From Spartobacteria bacterium (GTDB taxonomy: Bacteria > Verrucomicrobiota > Verrucomicrobiia > Chthoniobacterales > UBA10450), in NCBI GenBank assembly GCA_003134765.1, contig PLCM01000026.1, forward strand, positions 37,283 through 101,282: a stretch of DNA of 64,000 nucleotides, read 5' to 3'. Positions within the stretch are counted from its first letter, which is position 1, and each line of letters begins with the position of its first letter. A model generated the notes under the pieces. That model was not told the origin of the DNA and did no database searches. It saw only the letters and a program-made list of their open reading frames with translations. The position numbers and the translations under genes were made by a program. Of the stretch, positions 53,184 through 61,313 are shown piece by piece.

Positions 53184-53920
53184 GCCAGGAAGGTTTCCGA
53201 ATTGATGAGTGGCCCGTGGCGATCCTCGCCGGTGGCCTCGCGACGCGCCTCCTGCCTGTCACCGAGAAAATTCCCAAAGCCCTTATCAAGATCGCGGACG
53301 AGCCCTTTCTCGCCCACCAGTTACGGCTCTTGAAAAGCGCCGGCCTGCGCAAGGCGGTGTTATGCGTCGGTTATCGCGGCGAAATGATCGAAAGTGAATT
53401 GGGCGATGGAAGCAGCTGCGGCATGGAACTGACTTACTCCTTTGATGGTGCGGAGTTATTGGGAACAGGAGGTTCTCTCAGAAAGGCGCTCCCGTTACTG
53501 GGCGAACGTTTTCTAGTCCTATACGGCGACTCCTATCTTCCGATCGACTATGCCGCTCCGGCGCGATTTTTCGTTGCCAGTGGGAAGCCCGGACTGATGA
53601 CAGTATTTAGAAATGAAGGTCGCTGGGACAGAAGTAACGTGTCGTTCGAGGATGGCGCCATCAAGGCCTACAGCAAGAAAGAACAGACCCCGGACATGCA
53701 CTACATCGATTACGGACTGGGCGTGCTCGCGGCCAGTGCGTTATCGCGATGGCCGGCAGGCCAGGCTTTCGATCTGGCCGACGTTTATCAGGACTTGATC
53801 GGTCGACAGGCGTTGGCCGGATACGAGGTGCGGGAACGTTTCTACGAAATCGGTTCGCCCGAAGGATTGGCCGAGCTTGACGCGCTGCTTCGCAAGCGGC
53901 AACTCTCCCCAACAACATGA
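53180..53920 (+). CDS. hddC: Heptose 1-phosphate guanylyltransferase-type nucleotidyltransferase
   Basis: 246 residues. PVAILAGGLATRLLPVTEKIPKAL (12-35) is the nucleotidyltransferase signature, and LLGTGGSLRKALPLLGERFLVLYGDSYLPIDY carries the metal-binding Asp. The end FYEIGSPEGLAELDALL is typical of the HddC/RmlA-like family. By family and position it forms GDP-D-glycero-alpha-D-manno-heptose from GTP and heptose-1-phosphate. ATG 53180 overlaps the hddA stop by 4 nt. The guanosine preference is inferred from the gene set. Confidence 0.88.
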   Translation: MSQEGFRIDEWPVAILAGGLATRLLPVTEKIPKALIKIADEPFLAHQLRLLKSAGLRKAVLCVGYRGEMIESELGDGSSCGMELTYSFDGAELLGTGGSLRKALPLLGERFLVLYGDSYLPIDYAAPARFFVASGKPGLMTVFRNEGRWDRSNVSFEDGAIKAYSKKEQTPDMHYIDYGLGVLAASALSRWPAGQAFDLADVYQDLIGRQALAGYEVRERFYEIGSPEGLAELDALLRKRQLSPTT

Positions 53921-54513
53921 CCTATTCAGAACAACATCTCCGCGAGACCGCGGACGTTGTCACTAAACTCGACCCAGGCCTCTGCGAAAAAGCCGTGGCG
54001 CTTCTCGCGGAGGTGCGATCGCGCGGCGGCCGGCTTTTCATTCTCGGCGTCGGGGGCAGCGCCGCGAACGCTTCCCATGCCGTGAACGATTTCCGCAAGA
54101 TCGCGGGGATGGAATGCTATGCGCCGACCGACAACGTCTCCGAGCTCACCGCGCGGACGAACGACGAAGGATGGACGACCGTTTTCGTCGAGTGGCTGAA
54201 GGGAAGCCGGTTGAATGCGAAGGATGCCCTTCTTGTTTTCTCGGTGGGTGGCGGGAATGCGGAAAAGAATGTCAGCCCGAACTTGGTTACGGCCTTGCAG
54301 CTGGCAAAGGAACGTGGGAGCACCATTCTCGGCATCGTTGGGCGCGATGGCGGTTACACCGCGCAAGTGGCCGACGTTTGCATCATCATTCCCACGGTGA
54401 ACCCGATGAATACAACGCCGCACGCGGAAGCGTTTCAGGCGGTGGTTTGGCATTTGCTGGTCTCTCATCCCGCGCTGAAAACGGCGCAGACGAAATGGGA
54501 GAGCACAAAGTAG
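53917..54513 (+). CDS. gmhA: SIS-domain sedoheptulose-7-phosphate isomerase (GmhA-like)
   Basis: 198 residues. LFILGVGGSAANASHAVNDF is the SIS/phosphate-binding loop; VFSVGGGNAEKN and NTTPHAEAFQAVVWHLL complete the fold. GmhA enzymes convert sedoheptulose 7-phosphate to D-glycero-D-manno-heptose 7-phosphate. Relative to E. coli GmhA (H61, E65, Q172, H180), both His are kept (H54, H179) but the Glu is Asp (D58) and the Gln is Glu (E171), so the metal or acid-base site is altered. It overlaps hddC by 4 nt and gmhB by 19 nt. A second, more canonical copy lies at 60557. Confidence 0.85.
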   Translation: MTYSEQHLRETADVVTKLDPGLCEKAVALLAEVRSRGGRLFILGVGGSAANASHAVNDFRKIAGMECYAPTDNVSELTARTNDEGWTTVFVEWLKGSRLNAKDALLVFSVGGGNAEKNVSPNLVTALQLAKERGSTILGIVGRDGGYTAQVADVCIIIPTVNPMNTTPHAEAFQAVVWHLLVSHPALKTAQTKWESTK

Positions 54514-55088
54514 TTAAGGCCGCCGTCTTTCTCGATCGCGACGGCGTCCTCAATCGGCCTGTGATCCGGGACGGGCTCCCCTTTCCTCCGGCAAACGCCG
54601 ACGAGTTTGTCCTGTATCCGGATGTGGTCGAAGGATGCGCGCGACTAAGGGAAGCCGGGTTTATTCTGGTTGTGGTTACAAATCAGCCGGACGTTGGCCG
54701 TGGAACGCAGACCCGCGAAGCAGTCGATGCCGTAAATGCGGCGTTGCAGGAGGCGTTGCCCGTTCTCGATGGGATCGAAGTTTGTTTTCACGGTGGCGAT
54801 CGCTGTGGCGAATCTTGCGATTGCCGAAAACCAAAACCCGGAATGGTGTTACGCGCGGCTGCCAGGCTTAACATCGATTTGGACAGGAGTTTTTTAATCG
54901 GCGATCGCTGGCGCGATGTCGATTGCGCGCATGCCGCCGGCTGCCGTGCTGTTTTCATCGATCATGGTTACCGAGAGGCATTGCGCGAAAAGCCGGACTA
55001 TGTTGTTGCCACATTTCACGAAGCCGTGAACGCGATCCTGGAAGCAATTGGGCAAAACCACTTGTCCGACTCACCCGATCGGCACTAG
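54495..55088 (+). CDS. gmhB: D,D-heptose 1,7-bisphosphate 7-phosphatase
   Basis: 197 residues, HAD family. VFLDRDGVLN near residue 12 is the catalytic DxD loop, VVVTNQPDVGRG the second motif, CFHGGDRCGESCDCRKPKPGM the zinc-binding C-x-H-x4-C-x3-C-x-C loop characteristic of GmhB, and IGDRWRDVDCAHAAGC the last acidic motif. It removes the C7 phosphate so that HddC can use the 1-phosphate. ATG 54495 lies inside the end of the isomerase gene; longer upstream frames overlap gmhA and are spurious. The transaldolase follows 11 nt later. Confidence 0.9.
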   Translation: MGEHKVVKAAVFLDRDGVLNRPVIRDGLPFPPANADEFVLYPDVVEGCARLREAGFILVVVTNQPDVGRGTQTREAVDAVNAALQEALPVLDGIEVCFHGGDRCGESCDCRKPKPGMVLRAAARLNIDLDRSFLIGDRWRDVDCAHAAGCRAVFIDHGYREALREKPDYVVATFHEAVNAILEAIGQNHLSDSPDRH

Positions 55089-55099
55089 CGTCGAGCCGA

Positions 55100-55825
55100 A
55101 TGAGTTCACAGCTCCTGGTCGATTTGCCGATAAAAATTTTTGCAGACGGCGCGGATCCCCAGGGAATCGCGGCGCTTTATGCCAAGCCTTACATCAAGGG
55201 TTTGACGACGAATCCGACGCTCATGCGCAAGGTCGGAATCGCCGATTACGAGAAGTTCGCGCGCGAGGTTCTGGAGGTCGTGAAAGAGAAGCCGATCTCG
55301 TTCGAGGTCTTCTCCGATGAATTTCCCGAGATGCGGCGCCAGGCCTTGCAGATCGGGAAATGGCAGGAGAACGTTTACGTCAAGATTCCGATCACGAACA
55401 CCCGCGGCGATTCCGCCTTGCCCCTTATCAAGGAGCTGAGTGAAGAAGGAGTAAGGCTGAACCTGACCGCGATCCTCACGCGCGAGCAGGTTGAGGGCGT
55501 TGCCAAAGCGGTGAAACGTGATGTGCCGTGTGTTGTCTCCGTTTTCGCCGGCCGGGTTGCGGATACGGGCGTAGACCCCATGCCATTAATGAAGGATTCG
55601 CTGGCAATGCTGCGCAATTTGCCGGAGGCAGAGCTGCTCTGGGCGAGTGTACGTGAAGTATTGAACATCTTTCAGGCGGCAGAGTGCGGCTGTGACATCG
55701 TCACCGTGCCTCACGACATTCTCGACAAGGTCGCCAAACTCGGCGGAATGGATCTGGCCGAGTTGTCGCTCGATACCGTGAAGATGTTTCACAAGGACGC
55801 CGTGACTGCGGGATTTAAGCTTTAG
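55100..55825 (+). CDS. Transaldolase (fructose-6-phosphate aldolase-like, TalC/MipB group)
   Basis: 241 residues. LVDLPIKIFADGADPQGIAAL, IKGLTTNPTLMRK, VKIPITNTRGDSALPLIKELSEEGVRLNLTAILTREQVE and VVSVFAGRVADTGVDPMPLM cover the transaldolase barrel; the Schiff-base Lys is the K in VYVKIP. The protein is close in size to TalC-group enzymes (~215-240). Placed after the heptose genes, it may raise sedoheptulose 7-phosphate, the precursor of GmhA (inference). It is the last gene of the plus-strand run; a hairpin GCTTCGC-TGG-GCGAAGC follows at 55863-55879. Confidence 0.9.
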   Translation: MSSQLLVDLPIKIFADGADPQGIAALYAKPYIKGLTTNPTLMRKVGIADYEKFAREVLEVVKEKPISFEVFSDEFPEMRRQALQIGKWQENVYVKIPITNTRGDSALPLIKELSEEGVRLNLTAILTREQVEGVAKAVKRDVPCVVSVFAGRVADTGVDPMPLMKDSLAMLRNLPEAELLWASVREVLNIFQAAECGCDIVTVPHDILDKVAKLGGMDLAELSLDTVKMFHKDAVTAGFKL

Positions 55826-55872
55826 ACCCATATCCTAGCGCGCGGCTTCATAACCTGGAGCCGCTTCGCTGG

Positions 55873-55985
55873 GCGAAGCGCCGAAGAGATTGCGTCGTTG
55901 TAGGGCGGGGGCGGCTACAGAAGAGAAGATGCGGCTCGACAGAGTCTCGCCCTACTAAACGCGGAAGAATGGATCAGCCACGTTC
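55873..55985. repeat. Direct repeat copy A (~113 bp)
   Basis: Matches copy B at 56116-56241 with few substitutions, except for a ~13-bp extra segment in B. It contains the 24-bp core that also occurs, reversed, at 4844-4867. It lies between the convergent transaldolase and dehydratase genes; no gene is seen in 55826-56244. Confidence 0.85.
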
Positions 55986-56115
55986 AAGCCTAAGCAAGAT
56001 GCATGTTGTCACTCTTTGTTGTTACGCGCCACAGGCTGATTATTAATGCCGCGCCTTTGGCGCTAAATTTTACCGAGGAGATGGCGGCGAGCTAACGGGG
56101 TGTTCGAACGGCTGC

Positions 56116-56241
56116 GCGAAGCGCCGAAGAGATTGCGTCGTTGCAGGGCCGCACCGCCCACAGGGCGGCGGCTACAGAAGAGAAGATGCGGCTCGACAGA
56201 GTCTCGCCCTACCAAACGCCGAAGAACGGATCAGTCACGTT
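56116..56241. repeat. Direct repeat copy B (~126 bp)
   Basis: Second copy of the element at 55873, ending 4 nt before the stop of the dehydratase-like gene. The region between copies (55986-56115) holds no recognisable gene. Such tandem REP-like elements suggest a site prone to rearrangement. Confidence 0.85.
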
Positions 56242-56244
56242 AAC

Positions 56245-57228
56245 CTACACATAGTGAGGCATGACTTTCCTGAAGTAATCCAGAGTAGCTCCGATCGTCT
56301 CGCGAAGTGTCCGGAGCGGCGTCCAACCCAGTTCAGCCCGGATCTTGGAAAAGTCGGCGTAGTAATCCCCGATATCGATGGCGCGCCGATCGGCGGGGAA
56401 GTCTCGGATTTCATATGCGCCGGAGCCATGCACTTCCACCATCAGCTTCGCGACCCTGATCAAATCGACTACCTCGCTTCCGCCCAGGTTATAGACCTGG
56501 CCGTTGGTGGAGGCATTGCCAGCGGCGAGAAGAAATGCATCAACGGCGTCCTCGACGTCGGTGAAATCGCGCCGCTGAGTTCCTCCCCACACCGAGATCG
56601 GCTTATTCTCGAGTAACTGTCGCACCCAGAGACCCACAAAGGTTTGGCGCGCATCCTTTATCCGCATCCGCGGACCGATCGTGTTTGTCAGACGGAGGAC
56701 GGTAGCCGGAATGCCGTAAACGTCGTTGTAAAGAAGGTGATACTGCTCCCCGGCCATCTTGTTGATGCCGTTGATGTCAACTGGATTAAGAGGGTGAGTT
56801 TCCGCGACGGGAAGATGATGCGGCCGTCCGTAGATCTGTCGCGTGCTCGCAAACACGATTTTGATTTTCGGGTTATAGGCGCGACAAGTCTCGAGGATGG
56901 AAAGTTGTGCCTGACAATTGATCTCCAGGTCAGGCATTGGATTGCGCATCGAATCGAGATGGCTGGTTTGCCCGGCCAGGTTAAAGAGAAAGTCCTTTCC
57001 TTGAACAAGGTGACGCAAGCTATGGGTATCGCGGACGTCCGAGACATTCACCTGAAGGCGCTCTCGAATCCCTTCGATGTTATAAAGGTTGCCGCCGTAA
57101 TCCGGAATAAGACTATCGACGATGGTGATGGCTGCGCCGAGGCCATCCAGGCGACGGGCGAGATTGGACCCGATAAAGCCCAGGCCACCCGTGATGAGCA
57201 CTTGTGCGCCGTCGAAGTTATTCATCAT
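56245..57228 (-). CDS. Sugar-nucleotide epimerase/dehydratase-like SDR with Asn in place of catalytic Tyr
   Basis: 327 residues. VLITGGLGFIGSNLAR (9-24), FLFNLAGQTSHLDSM, FASTRQIYGRP and RLTNTIGPRMRIKDARQTFVGLW match extended SDRs near the CDP-tyvelose/UDP-glucuronate epimerase and dehydratase group. In DINGINKMAGEQYHLLY the usual Y-x3-K is N153-x3-K157, so the catalytic base is missing, while Lys is kept. Either another Tyr serves, or the reaction does not need it (for example a decarboxylase or reductase variant). It lies 5 nt downstream of the DegT aminotransferase gene, an operon of two. Confidence 0.84.
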   Translation of the reverse strand: MMNNFDGAQVLITGGLGFIGSNLARRLDGLGAAITIVDSLIPDYGGNLYNIEGIRERLQVNVSDVRDTHSLRHLVQGKDFLFNLAGQTSHLDSMRNPMPDLEINCQAQLSILETCRAYNPKIKIVFASTRQIYGRPHHLPVAETHPLNPVDINGINKMAGEQYHLLYNDVYGIPATVLRLTNTIGPRMRIKDARQTFVGLWVRQLLENKPISVWGGTQRRDFTDVEDAVDAFLLAAGNASTNGQVYNLGGSEVVDLIRVAKLMVEVHGSGAYEIRDFPADRRAIDIGDYYADFSKIRAELGWTPLRTLRETIGATLDYFRKVMPHYV

Positions 57229-57233
57229 TGCTC

Positions 57234-58346
57234 TTAAGGATTCCAGGCGTTGCAGGCTTCAATGACGCTGTCCACCTCATCGTCCGTGAGAAAAGGATGA
57301 ACAGGTAATGAGAGTTCGCTGCTGGCAAACTTGCGGGCATTGACTGGTTCCCGCAGGGTTACCCAGGACGTGCTCTCCAGCGCCGTTTGATCGCAGACGA
57401 GCCGTGGGTAATGAACGGCGGTCATGATCCCGTGAGCCTCCAGGTGACGCCGGAGATGTTCGCGCGAATTCTCCCGGGCCATGACCGGAAACAAATGCCA
57501 GGCCGGGTTCATGGCCGCAAGAGGAGCAAGGACTTGGATCGCCGGGTTTCGGATTTGAGCCAGGTATTTGCCGGCCGTCCGGCGTCTCGCTTCTGTCCAG
57601 TTCGCGAGATTGGGAAGAAACGCATCCCGCATAATGGCGGCCTGAAGTTCGTCCAGGCGACTGTTCAAACCGAGCGCGGCATGAACGTAGTGATCCATCT
57701 GGCCGTAGTTCCGGAGAGCCCTCGCGGTTTTCGCTACAGTTGGATCGTTGGTCAAGAGAGCCCCCCCGTCGCCCATTGCACCGAGGTTCTTGGTGGGATA
57801 AAAGCTCGTCGCGGCGGCCTGGCCTACAGTTCCGGTCATGATCCCAGCGGAGGAAGCGCCGATACTTTGCGCGCAATCTTCAATTACACTTAATCCAAAA
57901 TCGGCTTTGAGGCGAGCCAGCTCCCGCATCGGAAGCGCGAAACCATAAAGGTGGACCGGCAGCAGAAAGCGAATGGAGCGGTCCTTTTCCAACGCCTCAC
58001 GGCATTGCTGAAGATTGATGCCGCCCAGGTCGTCGACGTCGACGAAGAGCGGGAGCCCTCCGGCGCGGACGATGGCAAGAGTCGTGGCGAAGGCGGACAG
58101 AGGAGTTGTCAGAACCTTGTCGCCTGGTTGGAGTCCAAGGCAGCGCAGGCCGATCTCCAGCGCGTCGAGGCCATTGCCAATTCCTACCGCATGGGACACG
58201 CCCCAGAATCTCGCCAGTGCCGTCTCAAACGCTTCGACTTCCCGGCCGAGAATGAACCAGCCGCTCGCTCCCACGCGGCGAACCGCGTCCAGGACCCGCT
58301 CTTCCACGTCCTCCCACTGCCTTTTGAAATCGTTCTGAAGAATCAT
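57234..58346 (-). CDS. DegT/DnrJ/EryC1 aminotransferase
   Basis: 370 residues from ATG 58346. Sugar aminotransferase: GNGLDALEIGLRCLGL (phosphate loop), VIEDCAQSIGA (Asp on PLP), SFYPTKNLGAMGDGGAL with Schiff-base Lys ~186, and GLNSRLDELQAAIM. The SFYPTKNLGA motif groups it with FdtB/QdtB-like 3-aminotransferases. An upstream in-frame start at 58385 adds 13 non-conserved residues. It is co-directional with the dehydratase-like gene, which may supply its keto-sugar. Confidence 0.87.
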   Translation of the reverse strand: MILQNDFKRQWEDVEERVLDAVRRVGASGWFILGREVEAFETALARFWGVSHAVGIGNGLDALEIGLRCLGLQPGDKVLTTPLSAFATTLAIVRAGGLPLFVDVDDLGGINLQQCREALEKDRSIRFLLPVHLYGFALPMRELARLKADFGLSVIEDCAQSIGASSAGIMTGTVGQAAATSFYPTKNLGAMGDGGALLTNDPTVAKTARALRNYGQMDHYVHAALGLNSRLDELQAAIMRDAFLPNLANWTEARRRTAGKYLAQIRNPAIQVLAPLAAMNPAWHLFPVMARENSREHLRRHLEAHGIMTAVHYPRLVCDQTALESTSWVTLREPVNARKFASSELSLPVHPFLTDDEVDSVIEACNAWNP

Positions 58347-58474
58347 TCCCGTTTCCCGGTCACGGAGATGTATCCGGTCGCGCACGACACGCTGTCAATT
58401 CATAACCCCGGGCAAGATCGAAAGCGTTTTGCGGTTGGCAATTCGCCGGGCCTCTGTTCAATGCACGGAGCGTC

Positions 58475-60451
58475 ATGAAGAACCTTTGGGATTCGGCAGA
58501 AGCAGCGAAATGCAAATCCGATCTGGACCTGCGCGTTTACAGCTCCCGCCTGCTCGGCCGCGACGACACCCTCGTGCTGCACGGCGGTGGGAATACTTCC
58601 GTGAAAGTGCGCGAGCGAAACGTTGTCGGCGAAGAAGAGGAAATTCTTTACGTCAAAGGGAGCGGTTGGGATTTGGAAACGATTGAGGCGCATGGGTTCG
58701 CGCCGGTTCGGATGGCGCACCTGTTGAAGCTCGCGCAGCTTGAGACGTTGTCGGATCCCCAGATGGTGAATGAGCTGGCAGTCAACGTGATCCGCGCGGG
58801 CGCACCGGCTCCCTCCGTCGAAACGATTTTGCACGCGGTGATCCCCCACAGATTCGTCGATCACACCCACGCCGATGCATTGCTTGCGATCACAAACACA
58901 GACGATGGCGAAACGCGCATCCGTGAGATCTACTACGACGACGTCATCACCGTCCCGTATGTCATGCCGGGATTCGAACTGGCCCGCGCCTGTGCAAAAA
59001 AGATTCAGGCGGAGTTGAAGCCGACGACGATCGGGATGGTTCTATTGAAGCACGGGATGTTTTCTTTCGGCGCGACCGCGGAGGAATCATACGGGCGGAT
59101 GATTTCGCTGGTCGAGCGCGCGGAGAATTATCTGAAGCAACGTGGCGCGTGGGAATTGCCGCCGATAGGTCCTATGGGTCCTATTGGTCCCATGCGGGTG
59201 CAACTGGCGGCGTTGCGACGCGATATCGCCGAGACCGCGGCCTTCCCAGTGATCGTCTCCACGGACTCAAACCCGAAATCGCTCGCGTTCGCCCGCGCCG
59301 GCAACGTCCGCGAGATTTCCCAACGCGGGCCGGCGACTCCCGACCACATCCTGCGCACCAAACGCCTGCCGATGCTCGGTCATGACGTGAACGGATACGC
59401 CACTGCCTATCGTGAATACTTCTCGCGGAACGTCCCGCGAGCGAAAGAAACGAAGACGATGCTCGACCCCGCCCCGCGGGTGATTCTCGATCCGGAGTTT
59501 GGTCTGGGCACCATCGGGCGGTCCGCCCGGGAAGCCGCGATTGCGCGCGATCTCTACTCGCACACGATGGATGTGATCACGCGGGCGGAAGCGCTCGGCG
59601 GTTACCGCGCACTTTCGGAAGAAGAACTGTTCGAGTTCGAATACTGGGATTTGGAGCAGGCGAAACTACGGCGCGCCGGCAAACCGCCGACGTTTGCCGG
59701 CGAAATAGCGTGCGTGACTGGCGCCGCCTCGGGAATCGGCAAGGCGTGCGTGGAAGCATTGCTGAAACGCGGCGCGGCCGTGGCCGGTCTCGATGTCGAT
59801 CCGCTGGTGACAACCGGCGCCGGACAACGCCCAGACTATCTGGGCGTGGAATGCGACGTGACCTCCGGGGAAGCGGTCGGGGCTGCCTTGGAACACGCGG
59901 TTAGAACATTCGGCGGCCTCGACATGCTGATCTTGAACGCCGGCATTTTTCCAGCCGGCGCTCCGATAGAGTCGCTGGACGACTCGGAATGGCGGCGCGT
60001 TTTCGCGGTGAATCTCGACGCGAACCTGACGTTGATGCGCGAATGCTATCCGCTTTTGAAGCTGGCTCCGCGCGGGGGCCGCGTCGTTGTGATCGGTTCA
60101 AAAAACGTGGCTGCTCCGGGGCCTGGCGCGGCCGCGTATTCGGCCTCGAAGGCGGCGCTCACCCAGCTCGCGCGGGTGGCGGCCTTGGAATGGGGTGCCG
60201 TCAGCATTCGCGTAAACACGCTTCATCCGAACGCGGTTTTCGACACCGGGATCTGGACCGATGACGTCTTGAAAACGCGCGCCGCCAGTTACGGAATGTC
60301 TGTCGAAGAATATAAACGGAATAACGTTCTTAAAACGGAGGTTCGAAGCAGTGACGTGGGTGAGCTGGCGGCTGAATTGTGCGGACCAGTCTTTGCGAAA
60401 ACGACCGGCGCGCAGATTCCAATCGACGGAGGGAACGAGCGCGTGATCTAG
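58475..60451 (+). CDS. Bifunctional class II aldolase / short-chain dehydrogenase (RhaD-type)
   Basis: 658 residues. The N-terminal class II aldolase has LVLHGGGNTSVKV (33-45), VKGSGWDLETIE and VDHTHADAL (zinc His, ~129-137). The C-terminal SDR has CVTGAASGIGKACVEALLKRGA (~411-432), LNAGIF (~487) and AAYSASKAALTQLARVAALEWG (Y555-x3-K559). This fusion is the rhamnulose-1-phosphate aldolase/lactaldehyde dehydrogenase family and may act in deoxyhexose catabolism. The linker near ~228-240 contains a repeat-derived PIGPMGPIGPM stretch. A stand-alone gene. Confidence 0.91.
   Translation: MKNLWDSAEAAKCKSDLDLRVYSSRLLGRDDTLVLHGGGNTSVKVRERNVVGEEEEILYVKGSGWDLETIEAHGFAPVRMAHLLKLAQLETLSDPQMVNELAVNVIRAGAPAPSVETILHAVIPHRFVDHTHADALLAITNTDDGETRIREIYYDDVITVPYVMPGFELARACAKKIQAELKPTTIGMVLLKHGMFSFGATAEESYGRMISLVERAENYLKQRGAWELPPIGPMGPIGPMRVQLAALRRDIAETAAFPVIVSTDSNPKSLAFARAGNVREISQRGPATPDHILRTKRLPMLGHDVNGYATAYREYFSRNVPRAKETKTMLDPAPRVILDPEFGLGTIGRSAREAAIARDLYSHTMDVITRAEALGGYRALSEEELFEFEYWDLEQAKLRRAGKPPTFAGEIACVTGAASGIGKACVEALLKRGAAVAGLDVDPLVTTGAGQRPDYLGVECDVTSGEAVGAALEHAVRTFGGLDMLILNAGIFPAGAPIESLDDSEWRRVFAVNLDANLTLMRECYPLLKLAPRGGRVVVIGSKNVAAPGPGAAAYSASKAALTQLARVAALEWGAVSIRVNTLHPNAVFDTGIWTDDVLKTRAASYGMSVEEYKRNNVLKTEVRSSDVGELAAELCGPVFAKTTGAQIPIDGGNERVI
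59160..59190. repeat. In-frame minisatellite in the aldolase/SDR gene
   Basis: Three to four copies of a GGTCCTAT-like unit (period about 9-12 bp) code for PIGPMGPIGPM in a region between the two enzyme domains. The reading frame is kept. It resembles other translated repeats in this window (2852-2935). Confidence 0.65.
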
Positions 60452-60517
60452 GGCCAATGTGGGAGGGACCTTTGCGTCCCGACAGTCGCGGCGCTAAGGC
60501 CGCTCTCACATTTGGAG

Positions 60518-60537
60518 CCGGCCTGCCCTCAGGCCGG
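60518..60537. terminator. Perfect 8-bp hairpin between convergent genes
   Basis: CCGGCCTG-CCCT-CAGGCCGG, between the aldolase/SDR gene and the convergent phosphoheptose-isomerase gene. No U-run. Two smaller stem pairs (GGGAC/GTCCC and GCGGC/GCCGC) lie at 60460-60505, so the gap is a cluster of palindromes, possibly REP elements. Confidence 0.42.
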
Positions 60538-60556
60538 GGTGATGGTGCGCACTACA

Positions 60557-61189
60557 CTATTCTGTGAAAAACGCCGCTTCCAACTCCGTCGAGAGCCAAT
60601 GATAAACTGGGAGATGCAGTTCCTGGATTTCAGCGACGTTGTCCGATGGCACTTTAATGGCCACGTCCGCAAGGAGCGCGAGATCACCGCCCGAATGTCC
60701 GGTCAGTGCGATTGATTTGAGGCCGAATGCTTTTGCGACGATGACCGCGTTGCAAACGTTCTTCGACCTGCCCGATGTGCTGATCGCCAGCAAAACATCA
60801 CCGGATTGGCCCAGTCCGTAGACCTGCTGCGCGAAAGTCAGATCATAATCGCCATCGTTCGCGGTTGCCGTGAGGAGTGACATCTGGGACGGCAGCGAAA
60901 TGGCGGCGAGTGTTCCCTGGAGCCGGCTGGCAATTTCCTTTCCGGCGGTGCCGCCCGCCGCTTCCAGCTTCGCCGCGTGTTCTGCGGAAATCGGCCTGCG
61001 TTTAAGGAACCCTTTCATCAGTTCGCCGACGATGTGTTCGCTGTCCGCTGCGCTCCCCCCATTTCCGCACACGAGCAGCTTGTTCCCGTTCTTGAAGGCC
61101 GCTCCCAATAGATCAAATGCCGCCCTCAGTTCCTTCTCGCAGGCCTCGAGAGTTCGATAGCGCTGGAATAATGCGGCGAGGAGTTTCAT
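60557..61189 (-). CDS. Phosphoheptose isomerase (GmhA/DiaA family)
   Basis: 210 residues. LLVCGNGGSAADSEHIVGELM has the SIS loop with H52 and E56; EIQELHLPVYHWLS carries Q189 and H197, the full GmhA active-site set (E. coli H61, E65, Q172, H180). SKNVCNAVIVAKAFGLKSIALTG is the second SIS strand. The ~25-residue insert after residue 60 (RPISAEHAAKLEAAGG...) is common in this subgroup. It may make D-glycero-D-manno-heptose 7-phosphate for LPS core or for the GDP-heptose pathway of this locus. A heptamer repeat lies 19 nt upstream of the start. Confidence 0.88.
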   Translation of the reverse strand: MKLLAALFQRYRTLEACEKELRAAFDLLGAAFKNGNKLLVCGNGGSAADSEHIVGELMKGFLKRRPISAEHAAKLEAAGGTAGKEIASRLQGTLAAISLPSQMSLLTATANDGDYDLTFAQQVYGLGQSGDVLLAISTSGRSKNVCNAVIVAKAFGLKSIALTGHSGGDLALLADVAIKVPSDNVAEIQELHLPVYHWLSTELEAAFFTE

Positions 61190-61207
61190 CGGGATCGTCC
61201 GGCATTC

Positions 61208-61242
61208 GACGTTGGACGTTGGACGTTGGACGTTGGACGTTC
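61208..61242. repeat. Heptamer tandem repeat (GACGTTG x5)
   Basis: Five head-to-tail copies of GACGTTG (last one GACGTTC) at 61208-61242, just upstream of the isomerase start on the minus strand. The 7-bp period is not a multiple of three, so copy changes alter spacing to the start codon, not a protein. Confidence 0.85.
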
Positions 61243-61313
61243 CACCGCAAGCGCCGCCTTTGTTGAGGCCCGGCCTAACGAATCTACGCAGCCTGAAATA
61301 GGCACCTCTATTT

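Noticed and set aside
4908-61189. Sulfotransferase, Wzx flippase, Wzz or ABC exporter in the glycan locus
   Set aside because: I looked for their motifs (P-loop sulfotransferase, 12-14-helix flippase, Walker A/B ABC ATPase) and saw none; only the SMR-like protein at 28335 and the membrane protein at 35972 could take part in transport or assembly.
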